DNA of 64,000 nucleotides from Streptomyces sp. ML-6 (GTDB taxonomy: Bacteria; Actinomycetota; Actinomycetes; Streptomycetales; Streptomycetaceae): positions 1,569,001-1,633,000 of the forward strand of contig NZ_JAOTIK010000001.1 in the NCBI RefSeq assembly GCF_030116705.1, written 5' to 3'. The notes under the pieces were generated by a model. It was not told the origin of the DNA. It worked only from the letters and a program-made list of their open reading frames with translations, and made no database searches. Below, one piece after another: positions 9,048 to 20,154 of this stretch. How positions within the stretch are numbered: the stretch's first letter is position 1; the number at the start of each line of letters is the position of its first letter. The position numbers and the translations under genes were made by a program.

Positions 9048-10661
9048 TCAGCCGGTGGTGGGCGGGGTGCGTTCCAGGAAGGGTTCCAGCAGGCCCGGGA
9101 CGGCCCCGGCGGCGAAGTCGAGGCCCTCGCTCGGGTCCACGTCGTGCGCCGTGTACGCGCCCGAGCCGGCGGCCGTCGTCGCGGTGACGCTCAGCACCCC
9201 GGCCCGCCGCTGGAAGTACGTCTGCCCGATCGTCCAGCCGATGACCCCGGCCCGTTCCAGCGCGGCGGTCGAGCGGCGCACCGTACCGGACCTGACCACC
9301 AGGTAGTCGCCGCTGACGGCGTGTCCGAGGCCGCGGTACGCGTCGCGGGCCAGGAGCAGCCCGACGGGCAGTCCGAGGACCGCGCAGGCGAGCGCGATCC
9401 AGAGCAGCACGGGGGTCAGCAGCGCGCCCAGCAGGGCCAGGACGGCCACCGGGACGAGCACCGCCCACAGCGCCCGGCGCAGCCGGCGGCCGCGGGCCGC
9501 CGCGGGGTGGCGGACGAGCGGGGCGCCGGTCGGGGACGTGGTCTCGCGCAGCACCTCGGCGGCCACCGTGTCGGCGAGGGACCGGGGTGCCGGGGGCAGC
9601 AAGGTGTTGTGGTCGCCGTGCTGCTCCTCGTCGTCCTTGGCCAGTCCGGTGGTGATCGCGTCGACCCGGGCCGCGCCGCACATCCGGACGCCGAGCGGTT
9701 CGACGAGGTCCACGCCGCGCAGCCGCCGCTCCTCGATGGATATCGACCGGGAGGTCAGCAGTCCCCGCCGGATGCGCAGGGTGCCGCCCGGTTCGCGTTC
9801 CAGCCGGTAGCCCCACCACATCTCGATCCACAGACCGAGCGCACCGACGGCGCCGACGAGCACCGCGCCGAGGACGAGGACCACGATCATGGCGGGCAGC
9901 GAGGTGTCACGGAAGCGGTCGCCGACCCAGGCGATCACCCGGCCCTGTGCCCCGAACCATTCGCTGACCTGCATCACCGCTCCGGCCGCCGCGCCGCCGA
10001 GCGCCGGGGCGACGAACGACACCGGGGCGTAGCGGATCCAGCGCGGGTCGAGGGCGACGAGTTCGCCCTCGCGGTGGGTGCCGGGGCCGTCGGTGGCCGC
10101 CCGTGCCAGCAGTTCGCGGCGGAGCCGTTCGCCCTCCGCGCCGGACACCGGGTCGAGCTCCAGGGTGGAGTCGCCGCCGGAGTGCTCCCCGGTGCCGATG
10201 CGGACGGTGACCAGGCCCAGGACCCGTTGCAGCGGATGGGCGGTGAGGTCGACGCTCCGGATCCGTTCGCGGGCCAGGGAACGCTTCTTGACCAGGAACA
10301 GCCCGGTGTGGAGGTCGACCCGTTCGGGGCCGATGCGGTAGCGGGTGCGGCGCCACCGGACGTAGTCGCCGGCCGCGGCGCAGCCGATCAACAGGACGGA
10401 GCCGGCCAGGACCCAGGCGATCGCCGTGGCGAACCCGAACCGGCCGGACAGGCCGAGCGTGGTGGGCACGGCCGCGCCGGCCGCCACCCCGGCCACGACG
10501 AGCGCGTTGACGAGGACCGTGCGCCGGTCCAGCCGCCGCCAGCCGACGACGGTGGCCGTGTCGGGATCGCCGGGACCGCCGGGGCCGCCAGGTCCGTAGG
10601 GTCCGTCGGCGTGGTGGTCGTCGCCCGCCGCGGCCGGGGGAACGGCCGCCCCGGCGCTCAT
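9048..10661 (-). CDS. Membrane protein with three bacterial PH domains (YdbT-like)
   Basis: 537 residues. Three copies of the bacterial PH-like (bPH_2) fold alternate with pairs of membrane helices. The recurring pattern is a tyrosine-containing strand, an arginine-rich turn and 'R-hydrophobic-V' (for example TRYRIGPERVDLHTG, then YRLEREPGGTLRIRRG, then GDYLVVRSGTVRRS). The ATG at 10661 overlaps the stop of the next upstream gene (ATGA); the open frame beyond it is the shadow of that gene. A small one-domain protein followed by a large three-domain protein is the arrangement of Bacillus ydbS-ydbT, which has been linked to bacteriocin resistance. Whether that role applies here is inference. 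Confidence 0.8.
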   Translation of the reverse strand: MSAGAAVPPAAAGDDHHADGPYGPGGPGGPGDPDTATVVGWRRLDRRTVLVNALVVAGVAAGAAVPTTLGLSGRFGFATAIAWVLAGSVLLIGCAAAGDYVRWRRTRYRIGPERVDLHTGLFLVKKRSLARERIRSVDLTAHPLQRVLGLVTVRIGTGEHSGGDSTLELDPVSGAEGERLRRELLARAATDGPGTHREGELVALDPRWIRYAPVSFVAPALGGAAAGAVMQVSEWFGAQGRVIAWVGDRFRDTSLPAMIVVLVLGAVLVGAVGALGLWIEMWWGYRLEREPGGTLRIRRGLLTSRSISIEERRLRGVDLVEPLGVRMCGAARVDAITTGLAKDDEEQHGDHNTLLPPAPRSLADTVAAEVLRETTSPTGAPLVRHPAAARGRRLRRALWAVLVPVAVLALLGALLTPVLLWIALACAVLGLPVGLLLARDAYRGLGHAVSGDYLVVRSGTVRRSTAALERAGVIGWTIGQTYFQRRAGVLSVTATTAAGSGAYTAHDVDPSEGLDFAAGAVPGLLEPFLERTPPTTG

Positions 10662-11161
10662 GTGGCGTCCCCGGGCGTGGCCTGGGTGATCCGGGTCAGC
10701 CGGTCGGCCAGTTCGGCCGCCGCCTCGTGGTCCAGGCCCTCGATCCGTACCTCGCCCTTGGCGGACGCCGTGGTCACGGTGACCGTGGCGAGCCGGTAGA
10801 GCTGCTCCAGCGGGCCGCGCACGGTGTCCACGGTCTGGATCCGGGACATCGGCGCGACCCGCCACTCCTGCCGGAAGACCCCGGTCCTGACGTACACCGC
10901 CTCGTCCGTGACCTCCCAGCGGTGGGTGCGGTACCACCAGGCGGGGAGGAGCAGCGCGCAGCCGGTGCCGAGGACCGCCAGGACCGCGGCGGGCAGCAGC
11001 AGCCAGAACCTGGCGGGCTCGATGAGCACGCCCAGGATGACCAGGACCACCACGGGTACCGCGGTCATCAGCAGCCACTGGGTCCGCCACCACCCGACGG
11101 CTCTCGCGTCCAGCGTGTTGTTCGGCGGCCTCAGCCGTACCGTCCCCTCCCCCCTGGTCAT
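10658..11161 (-). CDS. Membrane protein with one bacterial PH domain (YdbS-like)
   Basis: 167 residues: two closely spaced membrane helices at about residues 30-75, then one bPH_2 domain containing HRWEVTDEAVYVRTG and MSRIQTVDTVRG. The ATG at 11161 is preferred because it starts 4 bases after the pgi stop and a GGGGG purine run lies about a dozen bases upstream inside pgi. It is coupled by ATGA overlap to the three-domain partner at 9048. Its position behind pgi looks like an operon, though no functional link to glycolysis is apparent. Confidence 0.8.
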   Translation of the reverse strand: MTRGEGTVRLRPPNNTLDARAVGWWRTQWLLMTAVPVVVLVILGVLIEPARFWLLLPAAVLAVLGTGCALLLPAWWYRTHRWEVTDEAVYVRTGVFRQEWRVAPMSRIQTVDTVRGPLEQLYRLATVTVTTASAKGEVRIEGLDHEAAAELADRLTRITQATPGDAT

Positions 11162-11165
11162 GGGT

Positions 11166-12818
11166 TCAGCGCCCCCTGCGGGTGCGGTACGCCGCGGCGA
11201 GCGCGGCGGTCGAGCTGTCCAGCTGCTCGCCGCTCTCACCGCCGGTCAGGACGGGCTCGATCCGCTTGGCGAGGACCTTGCCCAGTTCGACGCCCCACTG
11301 GTCGAAGGAGTCGATGTTCCAGACGGCTCCCTGGACGAAGACCTTGTGCTCGTACAGCGCGATGAGCTGGCCGAGGACGGACGGGGTCAGCCGGTCGGCC
11401 AGGATGGTCGTCGTGGGGTGGTTGCCGTGGAACGTCTTGTGCGCCACCAGCTCCTCGGGGACGCCCTCGGCACGGACCTCGTCCGGCGTCCTGCCGAAGG
11501 CCAGTGCCTGGGTCTGGGCGAAGAAGTTGGCCATCAGCAGGTCGTGCTGGGCGACCAGGCCGGGCAGCAGGTCGGCGACCGGCTCGGCGAAGCCGATGAA
11601 GTCGGCCGGGATGACCTTGGTGCCCTGGTGGATCAGCTGGTAGTAGGCGTGCTGGCCGTTGGTGCCCGGGGTGCCCCAGACGACCGGACCGGTCTGCCAG
11701 TCCACCGGATTGCCGTCCCGGTCCACGGACTTGCCGTTGGACTCCATGTCCAGCTGCTGCAGGTACGCGGTGAATCGGGACAGGTAGTGGCTGTACGGCA
11801 GCACGGCGTGCGACTGGGCGTCGAAGAAGGCGCCGTACCAGATGCCCAACAGCCCCATCAGCAGCGGGGCGTTGTCCTCGGCGGGGGCGGTGCGGAAGTG
11901 TTCGTCGACCAGGTGGAAGCCGTCGAGCATCTCGCGGAACCGGTCGGGGCCGATGGCGATCATCAGCGAGAGGCCGATGGCCGAGTCGTAGGAGTAGCGG
12001 CCGCCGACCCAGTCCCAGAACTCGAACATGTTGGCCGTGTCGATGCCGAAGTCCGCGACCTTGCCGGCGTTCGTGGACAGGGCCACGAAGTGCTGGGCGA
12101 CCGCTTCCTGACCGGCCCTCAGACCGGTCAGCAGCCAGTCGCGGGCGGAGGTGGCGTTGGTGATGGTCTCGATCGTGGTGAAGGTCTTCGACGCGATGAC
12201 GAAGAGCGTCTCGGCCGGGTCGAGGTCGCGCACGGCCTCGTGGAGGTCGGCGCCGTCGACGTTCGACACGAAGCGGACCGTGAGCGAGCGGTCCGTGAAG
12301 GAGCGCAGCGCCTCGTACGCCATGGCGGGGCCGAGGTCGGAGCCGCCGATGCCGATGTTGACGACGTTCCTGATGCGCTTGCCGGTGTGTCCGGTCCACT
12401 CCCCCGACCTGACGCGGTCGGAGAAGGCCGCCATCCGGTCGAGCACGGCGTGCACGCCGGGCACCACGTTCTCGCCGTCGACCTCGATCACCGCGTCGCG
12501 CGGGGCGCGCAGCGCGGTGTGCAGGACGGCGCGGTCCTCGGTCGTGTTGATCTTCTCGCCGCGGAACATGGCGTCCCGCAGCCCGGCCACGTCGGTGGCC
12601 GCGGCGAGCTCGCGCAGCAGCCGGAGCGTCTCGTCGGTGACCAGGTGCTTGGAGTAGTCGATGTACAGATCGCCGACTCTGAGGGCGTATCCGGTGCCGC
12701 GCCTCGGGTCGTCCGCGAAGAGCTGCCGCAGATGGGTCGTCCCGAACTGCTCGCGGTGCTTGCCCAGAGCGGTCCACTCGGGCATCTGGTTGAGCCTGGT
12801 TCGGCTTGGTGTGTTCAT
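11166..12818 (-). CDS. pgi: Glucose-6-phosphate isomerase
   Basis: Interconverts glucose-6-phosphate and fructose-6-phosphate, feeding the Zwf reaction encoded nearby. 550 residues, normal length. Both family signatures are present: the stretch around [15 protein letters not shown] and the [13 protein letters not shown] region, with [11 protein letters not shown] and [12 protein letters not shown] near the C-terminus. The ATG at 12818 fits Streptomyces homologues beginning MN-RTRLNQ-PEW. There is no good ribosome site in front of it, so the start is slightly uncertain. Confidence 0.95.
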   Translation of the reverse strand: MNTPSRTRLNQMPEWTALGKHREQFGTTHLRQLFADDPRRGTGYALRVGDLYIDYSKHLVTDETLRLLRELAAATDVAGLRDAMFRGEKINTTEDRAVLHTALRAPRDAVIEVDGENVVPGVHAVLDRMAAFSDRVRSGEWTGHTGKRIRNVVNIGIGGSDLGPAMAYEALRSFTDRSLTVRFVSNVDGADLHEAVRDLDPAETLFVIASKTFTTIETITNATSARDWLLTGLRAGQEAVAQHFVALSTNAGKVADFGIDTANMFEFWDWVGGRYSYDSAIGLSLMIAIGPDRFREMLDGFHLVDEHFRTAPAEDNAPLLMGLLGIWYGAFFDAQSHAVLPYSHYLSRFTAYLQQLDMESNGKSVDRDGNPVDWQTGPVVWGTPGTNGQHAYYQLIHQGTKVIPADFIGFAEPVADLLPGLVAQHDLLMANFFAQTQALAFGRTPDEVRAEGVPEELVAHKTFHGNHPTTTILADRLTPSVLGQLIALYEHKVFVQGAVWNIDSFDQWGVELGKVLAKRIEPVLTGGESGEQLDSSTAALAAAYRTRRGR

Positions 12819-12934
12819 CCGGGATATCAGCCCAATTCTTCTCGTGCCTGCAGTTGCCCCGCTGCCCCTCCAACCTAATTGATCGGACCGGCGGACGAGG
12901 CACGGCGAAGCCGCGGCACGAGGGGGGAAGCAGT

Positions 12935-12966
12935 CCGGCCGGGCACCCTTGGGGGTGCCCGGCCGG
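12935..12966 (-). terminator. Hairpin terminator after the RbpA-family gene
   Basis: Perfect 14-bp stem (12935-12948 with 12953-12966) with a TTGG loop, 8 bases past the stop codon at 12974. Confidence 0.82.
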
Positions 12967-12973
12967 TGAACCA

Positions 12974-13309
12974 CTAGATCTCGCCCCGGAGTTTCGCCAG
13001 AGCCTCGGCGAGGATGGCCTCGCCGTCCGCGTCACTGCGCCGCTCGCGCACGTACGCGAGGTGCGTCTTGTACGGCTCGGTGCGCGGCGGGTCCGGCGGG
13101 CTGTTCTGGTCCTGGCCGGCCGGGAAGCCGCAGCGCGGACAGTCCCAGGTCTCCGGTACCTGCGCGTCACTGGCGAAGCTCGGCTGCGTCTCGTGCCCGT
13201 TCGAGCACCAGAAGGAGATGCGGAGGCGTGGCGCGGACTCGCCCCGCTCGGCCTCCCCCATCGGCCCCGCTCCGACCCGGCTCCCCCGGATCGCGTTGCC
13301 ACTTGCCAC
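12974..13309 (-). CDS. RbpA-family RNA polymerase-binding protein
   Basis: 111 residues with the RbpA layout. An N-terminal tail begins with IRGSRVGAG, resembling the RGSRLGA of mycobacterial RbpA. It is followed by a zinc-type core with Cys35, His39, Cys57 and Cys60, then a basic linker ([10 protein letters not shown]) and a C-terminal helix (YVRERRS...[12 protein letters not shown]) where RbpA contacts the sigma factor. RbpA binds RNA polymerase and primary-type sigma factors and helps open promoters. The sequence departs clearly from the main Streptomyces RbpA as I remember it (THWDMLMERRT in the sigma-contact region), so this is probably a paralogue. GTG start with GGAG seven bases upstream. 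Confidence 0.82.
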   Translation of the reverse strand: MASGNAIRGSRVGAGPMGEAERGESAPRLRISFWCSNGHETQPSFASDAQVPETWDCPRCGFPAGQDQNSPPDPPRTEPYKTHLAYVRERRSDADGEAILAEALAKLRGEI

Positions 13310-13416
13310 GGCGTAACTCCCTGCGTGATGGTGCTCGAAGATGCCCCAGTCTACGTAAGGCCCAACGCGCGTCCAGTGAAAGGAGTTACACCCTCACCGG
13401 GAATCGCGTACGAGGG

Positions 13417-13653
13417 TCAGCTGTCCAGCTTGATCAGCAGACCGAGCACGACGATGCACGCGAACCAGGCGAGGCCGACGACCACGGTGATCCGGTCGAG
13501 GTTCCGCTCGGCGACCGAGGAGCCGCCGACGGACGACTGCATGCCGCCGCCGAACATGTCGGAGAGGCCGCCACCCTTCCCCTTGTGCATCAGCACCAGC
13601 AGCATCAGCAGCAGGCTGAAGACGATCAGGGCGATCTCGAACGCCAAAACCAC
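13417..13653 (-). CDS. secG: Protein translocase subunit SecG
   Basis: 78 residues with two membrane helices (about 3-23 and 55-75) joined by a Gly/Ser-rich loop containing GLSDMFGGG, the standard SecG pattern. It assists the SecYEG channel. GTG start with AGGGA upstream. It lies downstream of tpiA on the same strand, but a hairpin at 13701-13735 separates them, so the unit is only partly coupled to the glycolytic genes. Confidence 0.95.
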   Translation of the reverse strand: MVLAFEIALIVFSLLLMLLVLMHKGKGGGLSDMFGGGMQSSVGGSSVAERNLDRITVVVGLAWFACIVVLGLLIKLDS

Positions 13654-13700
13654 GGCTGGTCCCTACTTTCCGGAATCCTCTGGACTGCATGTGCGAACAA

Positions 13701-13735
13701 CGGGGGCCGGGAGGCTGTACCCTCCTCGGCCCCCG
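13701..13735 (-). terminator. Hairpin terminator/attenuator between tpiA and secG
   Basis: 14-bp stem with one bulged T (13701-13714 with 13721-13735) and a 6-base loop, 33 bases past the tpiA stop. Confidence 0.75.
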
Positions 13736-13767
13736 CAAGGGTACGACGGATCCGCGCTACCGCATAC

Positions 13768-14544
13768 TCACTGGTCGCGGAAGCGCACGATCCTGACGAA
13801 CTCGTCGGCGTCCAGTGCGGCCCCGCCGACCAGGGCGCCGTCCACGTCGGGCTGCGCCATGATCGCGGCGACGTTTCCGGCCTTCACCGAGCCGCCGTAC
13901 TGGATGCGGACCGCGTCGGCCAGGTCCTGCGAGTACAGCTCGGCCAGCCGGCCGCGGATCGCTCCGCAGACCTCCTGGGCGTCCTCCGGGGTGGCGACCT
14001 CGCCGGTGCCGATGGCCCAGACCGGCTCGTAGGCGATCACGATGGACTCGGCCTGCTCGGCCGGGACGTCCTTCAGGGCGCCGTCGAGCTGCGCGAGGGT
14101 GTGGGAGACCTGGTCACCGGCCTTGCGGATGTCCAGGCCCTCGCCGACGCAGAGGATCGGCGTCAGTCCGTGCCGGTAGGCGGCCTTCACCTTGGCGTTG
14201 CAGATCTCGTCGGTCTCGCCGTGGTACTGCCGGCGCTCGCTGTGGCCGACGGCCACGTAGGTGCACCGGAGCTTGGCGAGCATCGGGCCGGAGACCTCGC
14301 CGGTGTACGCGCCGGAGTCGTGCGCCGAGATGTCCTGGGCGCCGTACTTGATCTTCAGCTTGTCGCCCTCGACGAGGGTCTGGACGGAACGCAGGTCGGT
14401 GAAGGGCGGCAGGACGGCCACCTCGACGGCGTCGTAGTCCTTGTCGGTGAGGGCGAAGGCGAGCTTCTGGGTGTGGGCGATGGCCTCCAGGTGGTTGAGG
14501 TTCATCTTCCAGTTGCCCGCCATCAGCGGGGTACGGGTGGTCAT
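13768..14544 (-). CDS. tpiA: Triose-phosphate isomerase
   Basis: Interconverts dihydroxyacetone phosphate and glyceraldehyde-3-phosphate. 258 residues with GNWKMN at the N-terminus, VAVGHSERR (catalytic His region), the active-site [11 protein letters not shown] and the phosphate-binding YGGSVKAGN. It starts 6 bases after pgk, so the two are co-transcribed. Confidence 0.97.
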   Translation of the reverse strand: MTTRTPLMAGNWKMNLNHLEAIAHTQKLAFALTDKDYDAVEVAVLPPFTDLRSVQTLVEGDKLKIKYGAQDISAHDSGAYTGEVSGPMLAKLRCTYVAVGHSERRQYHGETDEICNAKVKAAYRHGLTPILCVGEGLDIRKAGDQVSHTLAQLDGALKDVPAEQAESIVIAYEPVWAIGTGEVATPEDAQEVCGAIRGRLAELYSQDLADAVRIQYGGSVKAGNVAAIMAQPDVDGALVGGAALDADEFVRIVRFRDQ

Positions 14545-14550
14545 GAAAGG

Positions 14551-15762
14551 TCAGTCCTCCAGTGCGGCGAGGCCGGGGAGCGTCTTGCCCTCGAGGTATT
14601 CGAGGCTGGCACCGCCACCGGTCGAGATGTGTCCGAATGCGTTCTCGTCGAAGCCCAGGGTGCGGACGGCGGCGGCGGAGTCGCCACCGCCGACGACGGT
14701 GAAGCCCGAGGCGTCGACGAGGGCCTGGGCGACGGCCCGGGTGCCCTCGGCGTAGTCGGGGTGTTCAAAGACGCCCATGGGGCCGTTCCAGAAGACGGTG
14801 GCGGCGTCGGCGAGCTTCGAGGCGTACAGCTTGTTGGTCTCGGGGCCGTTGTCCAGGCCGATGAAGCCGGCCGGCATGGCGTCCGCGGGCACGGTGCGGT
14901 GCTCGGTCGGTGCCTTGGCCTTGAGGTCCGGGAACTGCTCGGAGACCACGACGTCGACGGGGAGCACGAACTCCACGCCCTTCTCCTCGGCGCGCCGGAG
15001 GTACTCCAGCACCGCCGGGATCTGGTCCTCCTGGAGGAGCGAGCTGCCGACCTCGTGGCCCTGGGCCTTGAGGAAGGTGTACGCCATGCCGCCGCCGATG
15101 AGGATGCGGTCGGCGCGCTCCAGCAGGTGGTCGATGACACCGAGCTTGTCGGAGACCTTGGAGCCGCCGAGCACGACGGCGTACGGGCGCTCGACGTTCT
15201 CGGTGAGCTTCTTCAGGACGCCGACCTCGGTGGCGATCAGGTCGCCCGCGGCGTGCGGCAGCCTGGCCGGGAGGTCGAAGACCGAGGCGTGCTTGCGGTG
15301 CACGGCTCCGAAGCCGTCGCCCACGTACAGGTCGGCGAGCTCGGCGAGCCGGTCGGCGAACGCGCCGCGCTCGGCGTCGTCCTTCGAGGTCTCGCCGGGG
15401 TTGAAGCGGAGGTTCTCCAGGACGGCGACCTTGCCGTCGGTGAGCGCGCCGACCGTGGCGTGCGCGGACTCGCCGACCGTGTCGGTCGCGAAGGCCACGT
15501 CGGCACCGATCAGCTCGCCGAGGCGGGCGGCGGCGGGCGCCAGGGAGAAGGCGGGGTCCGGGGCGCCCTTGGGGCGGCCCAGGTGCGAGGCGACGACGAC
15601 CCGCGCGCCGGCCGCGGCGAGTTTCTCCACGGTCGGCTGGACGGCCCGGATGCGGCCGTCGTCGGTGATGGTGCTGCCGCTGAGCGGCACGTTGAGGTCG
15701 GCGCGGACGAATACGCGCTTTCCGGTGACCCCTTCGGTGAGAAGTTGGTCGATCGTCTTCAT
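14551..15762 (-). CDS. pgk: Phosphoglycerate kinase
   Basis: Makes ATP from 1,3-bisphosphoglycerate. 403 residues, normal length. Visible are [12 protein letters not shown] at the N-terminus, [22 protein letters not shown] and the nucleotide-site [10 protein letters not shown] near the C-terminus. ATG start at 15762. It follows gap on the same strand after 108 bases that contain a hairpin, so read-through from gap may be partial. Confidence 0.97.
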   Translation of the reverse strand: MKTIDQLLTEGVTGKRVFVRADLNVPLSGSTITDDGRIRAVQPTVEKLAAAGARVVVASHLGRPKGAPDPAFSLAPAAARLGELIGADVAFATDTVGESAHATVGALTDGKVAVLENLRFNPGETSKDDAERGAFADRLAELADLYVGDGFGAVHRKHASVFDLPARLPHAAGDLIATEVGVLKKLTENVERPYAVVLGGSKVSDKLGVIDHLLERADRILIGGGMAYTFLKAQGHEVGSSLLQEDQIPAVLEYLRRAEEKGVEFVLPVDVVVSEQFPDLKAKAPTEHRTVPADAMPAGFIGLDNGPETNKLYASKLADAATVFWNGPMGVFEHPDYAEGTRAVAQALVDASGFTVVGGGDSAAAVRTLGFDENAFGHISTGGGASLEYLEGKTLPGLAALED

Positions 15763-15796
15763 CTTGCTGGACTCCTTGGGAGGCGGGAGAGCATGC

Positions 15797-15840
15797 CACG
15801 GGGCCCGAACGGCGCGGCGTTGCGCTGTTCGAGCCCCGTG
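15797..15840 (-). terminator. Hairpin between gap and pgk
   Basis: Arms 15797-15810 and 15827-15840 pair over 13 of 14 positions (one C/A mismatch) with a 16-base loop. It is probably a partial terminator that lets gap be made in excess over pgk-tpiA. Confidence 0.65.
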
Positions 15841-15870
15841 CTCACATCGAAGTGCCTGCCGGTTCGACGG

Positions 15871-17094
<1,224 letters not shown>

Positions 17095-17153
17095 TCAACA
17101 CCTGGAAGGGTGTCGCGCGTTCCGGTGACGACCGGTTTCGCAGGGGTTCCGGC

Positions 17154-18143
17154 TCAGCCCACCAGGCCGTCGGCGAGCTCCTCGCTGAGGGTGGATTCCG
17201 TGCCCGGGATGCCCAGGTCCTGGGCCCGCTTGTCGGCCATGGCCAGCAGGCGGCGGATGCGGCCCGCGACCGCGTCCTTGGTCAGCGGCGGGTCGGCGAG
17301 CGCGCCCAGCTCCTCCAGGGACGCCTGCTTGTGCTCCATGCGCAGCCGGCCGGCCGCCGCGAGGTGCTCGGGCACCTCCTCGCCCAGGATCTCCAGGGCG
17401 CGCCCCACCCGGGCGCCCGCGGCGACCGCGGCGCGCGCGGAGCGGCGCAGGTTGGCGTCGTCGAAGTTGGCCAGCCGGTTGGCGGTGGCGCGGACCTCGC
17501 GGCGCATCCGCCGCTCCTCCCAGGCCAGCACCGACTCGTGGGCGCCGAGCCGGGTGAGCAGGGCGCCGATCGCGTCGCCGTCGCGGACGACGACCCGGTC
17601 CACCCCGCGCACCTCGCGCGCCTTGGCCGCGATGGAGAGCCGGCGGGCGGCCCCGACCAGGGCGAGCGCCGCCTCCGGTCCGGGGCAGGTCACCTCCAGG
17701 GAGGAGGACCTGCCGGGTTCGGTGAGCGAGCCGTGGGCCAGGAAGGCTCCGCGCCAGGCGGCCTCGGCGTCGCAGGTGGCCCCCGAGACCACCTGCGGGG
17801 GCAGTCCGCGGATGGGACGGCCGCGGCCGTCCACCAGACCGGTCTGCCGGGCCAGCTGGTCACCGCCCGCAACCACCCGTACGACGTAACGGGAACCGCG
17901 CCGCAGACCGCCGGGGGCCATCACGATCAGCTCGGAGCTGTGCCCGAAGATCTCGAGGATGTCCCGCTTCAGCCGGCGCGCCGCCATCGCGGTGTCCAGC
18001 TCCGCCTCGATCACGATCCGGCCGCTCACCAGGTGCAGTCCGCCCGCGAACCGAAGAACCGCCGAGACCTCTGCCTTTCTGCAGCAGGTCCGGGTCACGG
18101 GAAGCCGGGAAATTTCGTCCTTCACCGCCGGCGTCATCGCCAT
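17154..18143 (-). CDS. whiA: Sporulation transcription factor WhiA
   Basis: 329 residues, the length known for Streptomyces WhiA. The N-terminal two thirds is the degenerate LAGLIDADG-like region ([31 protein letters not shown]). The C-terminal helix-turn-helix contains [24 protein letters not shown]. WhiA acts with WhiB to switch aerial hyphae from growth to septation. The ATG at 18143 has GGAAGGA at good distance. A second ATG at 18137 overlaps the previous stop as ATGA and cannot be excluded. Last gene of the uvrC-rapZ-yvcK-whiA operon. Confidence 0.95.
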   Translation of the reverse strand: MAMTPAVKDEISRLPVTRTCCRKAEVSAVLRFAGGLHLVSGRIVIEAELDTAMAARRLKRDILEIFGHSSELIVMAPGGLRRGSRYVVRVVAGGDQLARQTGLVDGRGRPIRGLPPQVVSGATCDAEAAWRGAFLAHGSLTEPGRSSSLEVTCPGPEAALALVGAARRLSIAAKAREVRGVDRVVVRDGDAIGALLTRLGAHESVLAWEERRMRREVRATANRLANFDDANLRRSARAAVAAGARVGRALEILGEEVPEHLAAAGRLRMEHKQASLEELGALADPPLTKDAVAGRIRRLLAMADKRAQDLGIPGTESTLSEELADGLVG

Positions 18144-19168
18144 GGGCCGATCCTTCCATGCATCCGAAAAATACGGTCGTACGCGGCGGCCAACAGCTCC
18201 GGATCATGGATCGGAACGCCGTCGGGTGAGGCCACCGGCGCCAGCTCGACCGCGGCACCGAGCCGTTTGGCGGCGTCGGCGAGGGACTCGCGATCGGGCA
18301 CGGCGGCTTCGTCGGCCAGCACCACGTCCAGGGCGAGTTTAGGGGCGTGTCGTCCCAAAACCTCCAAATGACGCTGCGGGGAGAAGCCATCAGTTTCACC
18401 GGGTTGCGGTGCGAGGTTGAGCGAGAGGACCTTGCGGGCCTTGGTCTCGACGAGCGCGTCGAGCAGTTCGGGGACGAGCAGGTGCGGGATCACGGAGGAG
18501 AACCAGGACCCCGGTCCGAGCACCACCCAGTCGGCGTCCAGCACCGCGGCGACCGCCTCGGGGACGGCCGGCGGGTCGTGCGGGACGAGGTGGACGGACT
18601 GCACCTCGCCGGGGGTGAGCGCCACGGTGGCCTGGCCGCGCACCGTGTCCACGTCGCCCGGGCGGTCCGGGTCGTGCCCCCGGACCAGCGCCTGGAGCTC
18701 CAGCGGCACGGCGGACATGGGCAGCACCCGGCCGTGCGCGCCGAGCAGCTTGCCGACCAGGTCCAGGGCCTGCACGTGGTCGCCGAGCTGCTCCCAGAGG
18801 GCGACGATCAGCAGGTTGCCGACCGCGTGCTCGTGCAGGTCGCCCTTGGACTGGAAGCGGTGCTGGATCACCCGGGCCCAGGTCTGGCCCCAGTCGTCGT
18901 CCCCGCACAGGGCGGCGAGTGCCTTGCGCAGGTCGCCGGGGGGCAGGACGCCGAGCTCCTCGCGGAGCCGTCCGCTGGAGCCCCCGTCATCGGCGACGGT
19001 GACCACGGCGGTGAGGTCGCCGGTGATCCGGCGGAGCGAGGCGAGCGACGCGGACAGCCCCATGCCGCCGCCGAGGGCGACGACCTTGGGCTGGGCGCCG
19101 CGCTTGCGGCCGGACAGCGCGGGAGTGGCTCTGCGCAGCCGCCGCAGGCGCAGATTGCGGCCGGTCAC
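18134..19168 (-). CDS. YvcK/CofD-like family protein (gluconeogenesis factor type)
   Basis: 344 residues. [17 protein letters not shown] at the N-terminus and [17 protein letters not shown] followed by [12 protein letters not shown] are the signature of the YvcK branch of the CofD-like fold. In Bacillus YvcK binds UDP-sugars and affects cell-wall metabolism on gluconeogenic carbon; the role here is by family. The GTG at 19168 overlaps the rapZ stop (GTGA), and the 3' end overlaps whiA by 10 bases. The rapZ-yvcK-whiA order is conserved across Gram-positive bacteria. Confidence 0.9.
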   Translation of the reverse strand: MTGRNLRLRRLRRATPALSGRKRGAQPKVVALGGGMGLSASLASLRRITGDLTAVVTVADDGGSSGRLREELGVLPPGDLRKALAALCGDDDWGQTWARVIQHRFQSKGDLHEHAVGNLLIVALWEQLGDHVQALDLVGKLLGAHGRVLPMSAVPLELQALVRGHDPDRPGDVDTVRGQATVALTPGEVQSVHLVPHDPPAVPEAVAAVLDADWVVLGPGSWFSSVIPHLLVPELLDALVETKARKVLSLNLAPQPGETDGFSPQRHLEVLGRHAPKLALDVVLADEAAVPDRESLADAAKRLGAAVELAPVASPDGVPIHDPELLAAAYDRIFRMHGRIGPWR

Positions 19169-20154
19169 TCGCGCCCCATGTCCCGGTGCACGAGGACGGT
19201 CTCGATGCCTTCGGTCGCGAGCCGGGCCGCGAGCTTCTCGGACATGGCGACCGAGCGGTGCTTGCCGCCCGTGCAGCCGACGGCGATCGTCACGTAGCGC
19301 TTGCCCTCGCGGCGGTATCCGGCGGCGATCAGCTGGAGCAGCTCGGTGTACTGGTTGAGGAACTCCTTGGCACCGGGCTGGTCGAAGACGTAGGCGGAGA
19401 CCTCCTCGTTGAGCCCGGTGAAGGGGCGCAGCTCGGGGACCCAGTGCGGGTTGGGCAGGAAGCGGCAGTCGACCACCAGGTCGGCGTCGACCGGCAGGCC
19501 GTACTTGAAGCCGAACGACATGACCGTGGCGCGCAGCTCCGGCTCCTCCTCGCCGGCGAACTGGGCGTCCATCTTGGCGCGCAGTTCGTGCACGTTGAGG
19601 CTGGAGGTGTCGATCACCAGGTCGGCGTCGCCGCGCAGCTCGCGCAGCAGGTCGCGCTCGGCGGCGATGCCGTCGACGATCCGGCCGTCGCCCTGGAGCG
19701 GGTGCGGGCGGCGGACCGACTCGAAGCGGCGGACCAGGGCGTCGTCGGAGGACTCCAGGAAGACGATGCGCCGGGTGACGTGCTTGGCCTCCAGGTCGGC
19801 GAGGGACTCCCGGAGGTTGTCGAAGAAGCGGCGGCCCCGTACGTCGACGACGACGGCGATCCGCGCCACGTTGCCCTGCGAGCGGGCACCGAGCTCGACC
19901 ATGGTGGGGATCAGGGCGGGCGGCAGGTTGTCGACGACGAACCAGCCGAGGTCCTCCAGACACTTGGCCGCGGTGCTGCGCCCGGCGCCCGACATCCCCG
20001 AGATGATCACCAGCTCGGGAATGGCCGCGTTCCCGTCGCCGGTCTCGATGGTGCTGCCCGTACTCACGTGTCCTGCTCCGTCTGCTCGGTCGGTGCGGCC
20101 GGCCCCGGTTTCGTTCCCGGTGCCGGCTTCGTGCTCGTGTTCACGCTCGGTCAT
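19165..20154 (-). CDS. rapZ: RNase adapter protein RapZ family, nucleotide-binding
   Basis: 329 residues. A variable 40-residue N-terminus is followed by a P-loop with Arg in place of Lys ([14 protein letters not shown]), then the C-terminal RapZ domain with [16 protein letters not shown]. In E. coli RapZ presents the GlmZ small RNA to RNase E; in actinobacteria the RNA target is unknown. The ATG at 20154 overlaps the uvrC stop (ATGA). A start further in is possible because the first 40 residues are low-complexity. Confidence 0.9.
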   Translation of the reverse strand: MTEREHEHEAGTGNETGAGRTDRADGAGHVSTGSTIETGDGNAAIPELVIISGMSGAGRSTAAKCLEDLGWFVVDNLPPALIPTMVELGARSQGNVARIAVVVDVRGRRFFDNLRESLADLEAKHVTRRIVFLESSDDALVRRFESVRRPHPLQGDGRIVDGIAAERDLLRELRGDADLVIDTSSLNVHELRAKMDAQFAGEEEPELRATVMSFGFKYGLPVDADLVVDCRFLPNPHWVPELRPFTGLNEEVSAYVFDQPGAKEFLNQYTELLQLIAAGYRREGKRYVTIAVGCTGGKHRSVAMSEKLAARLATEGIETVLVHRDMGRE

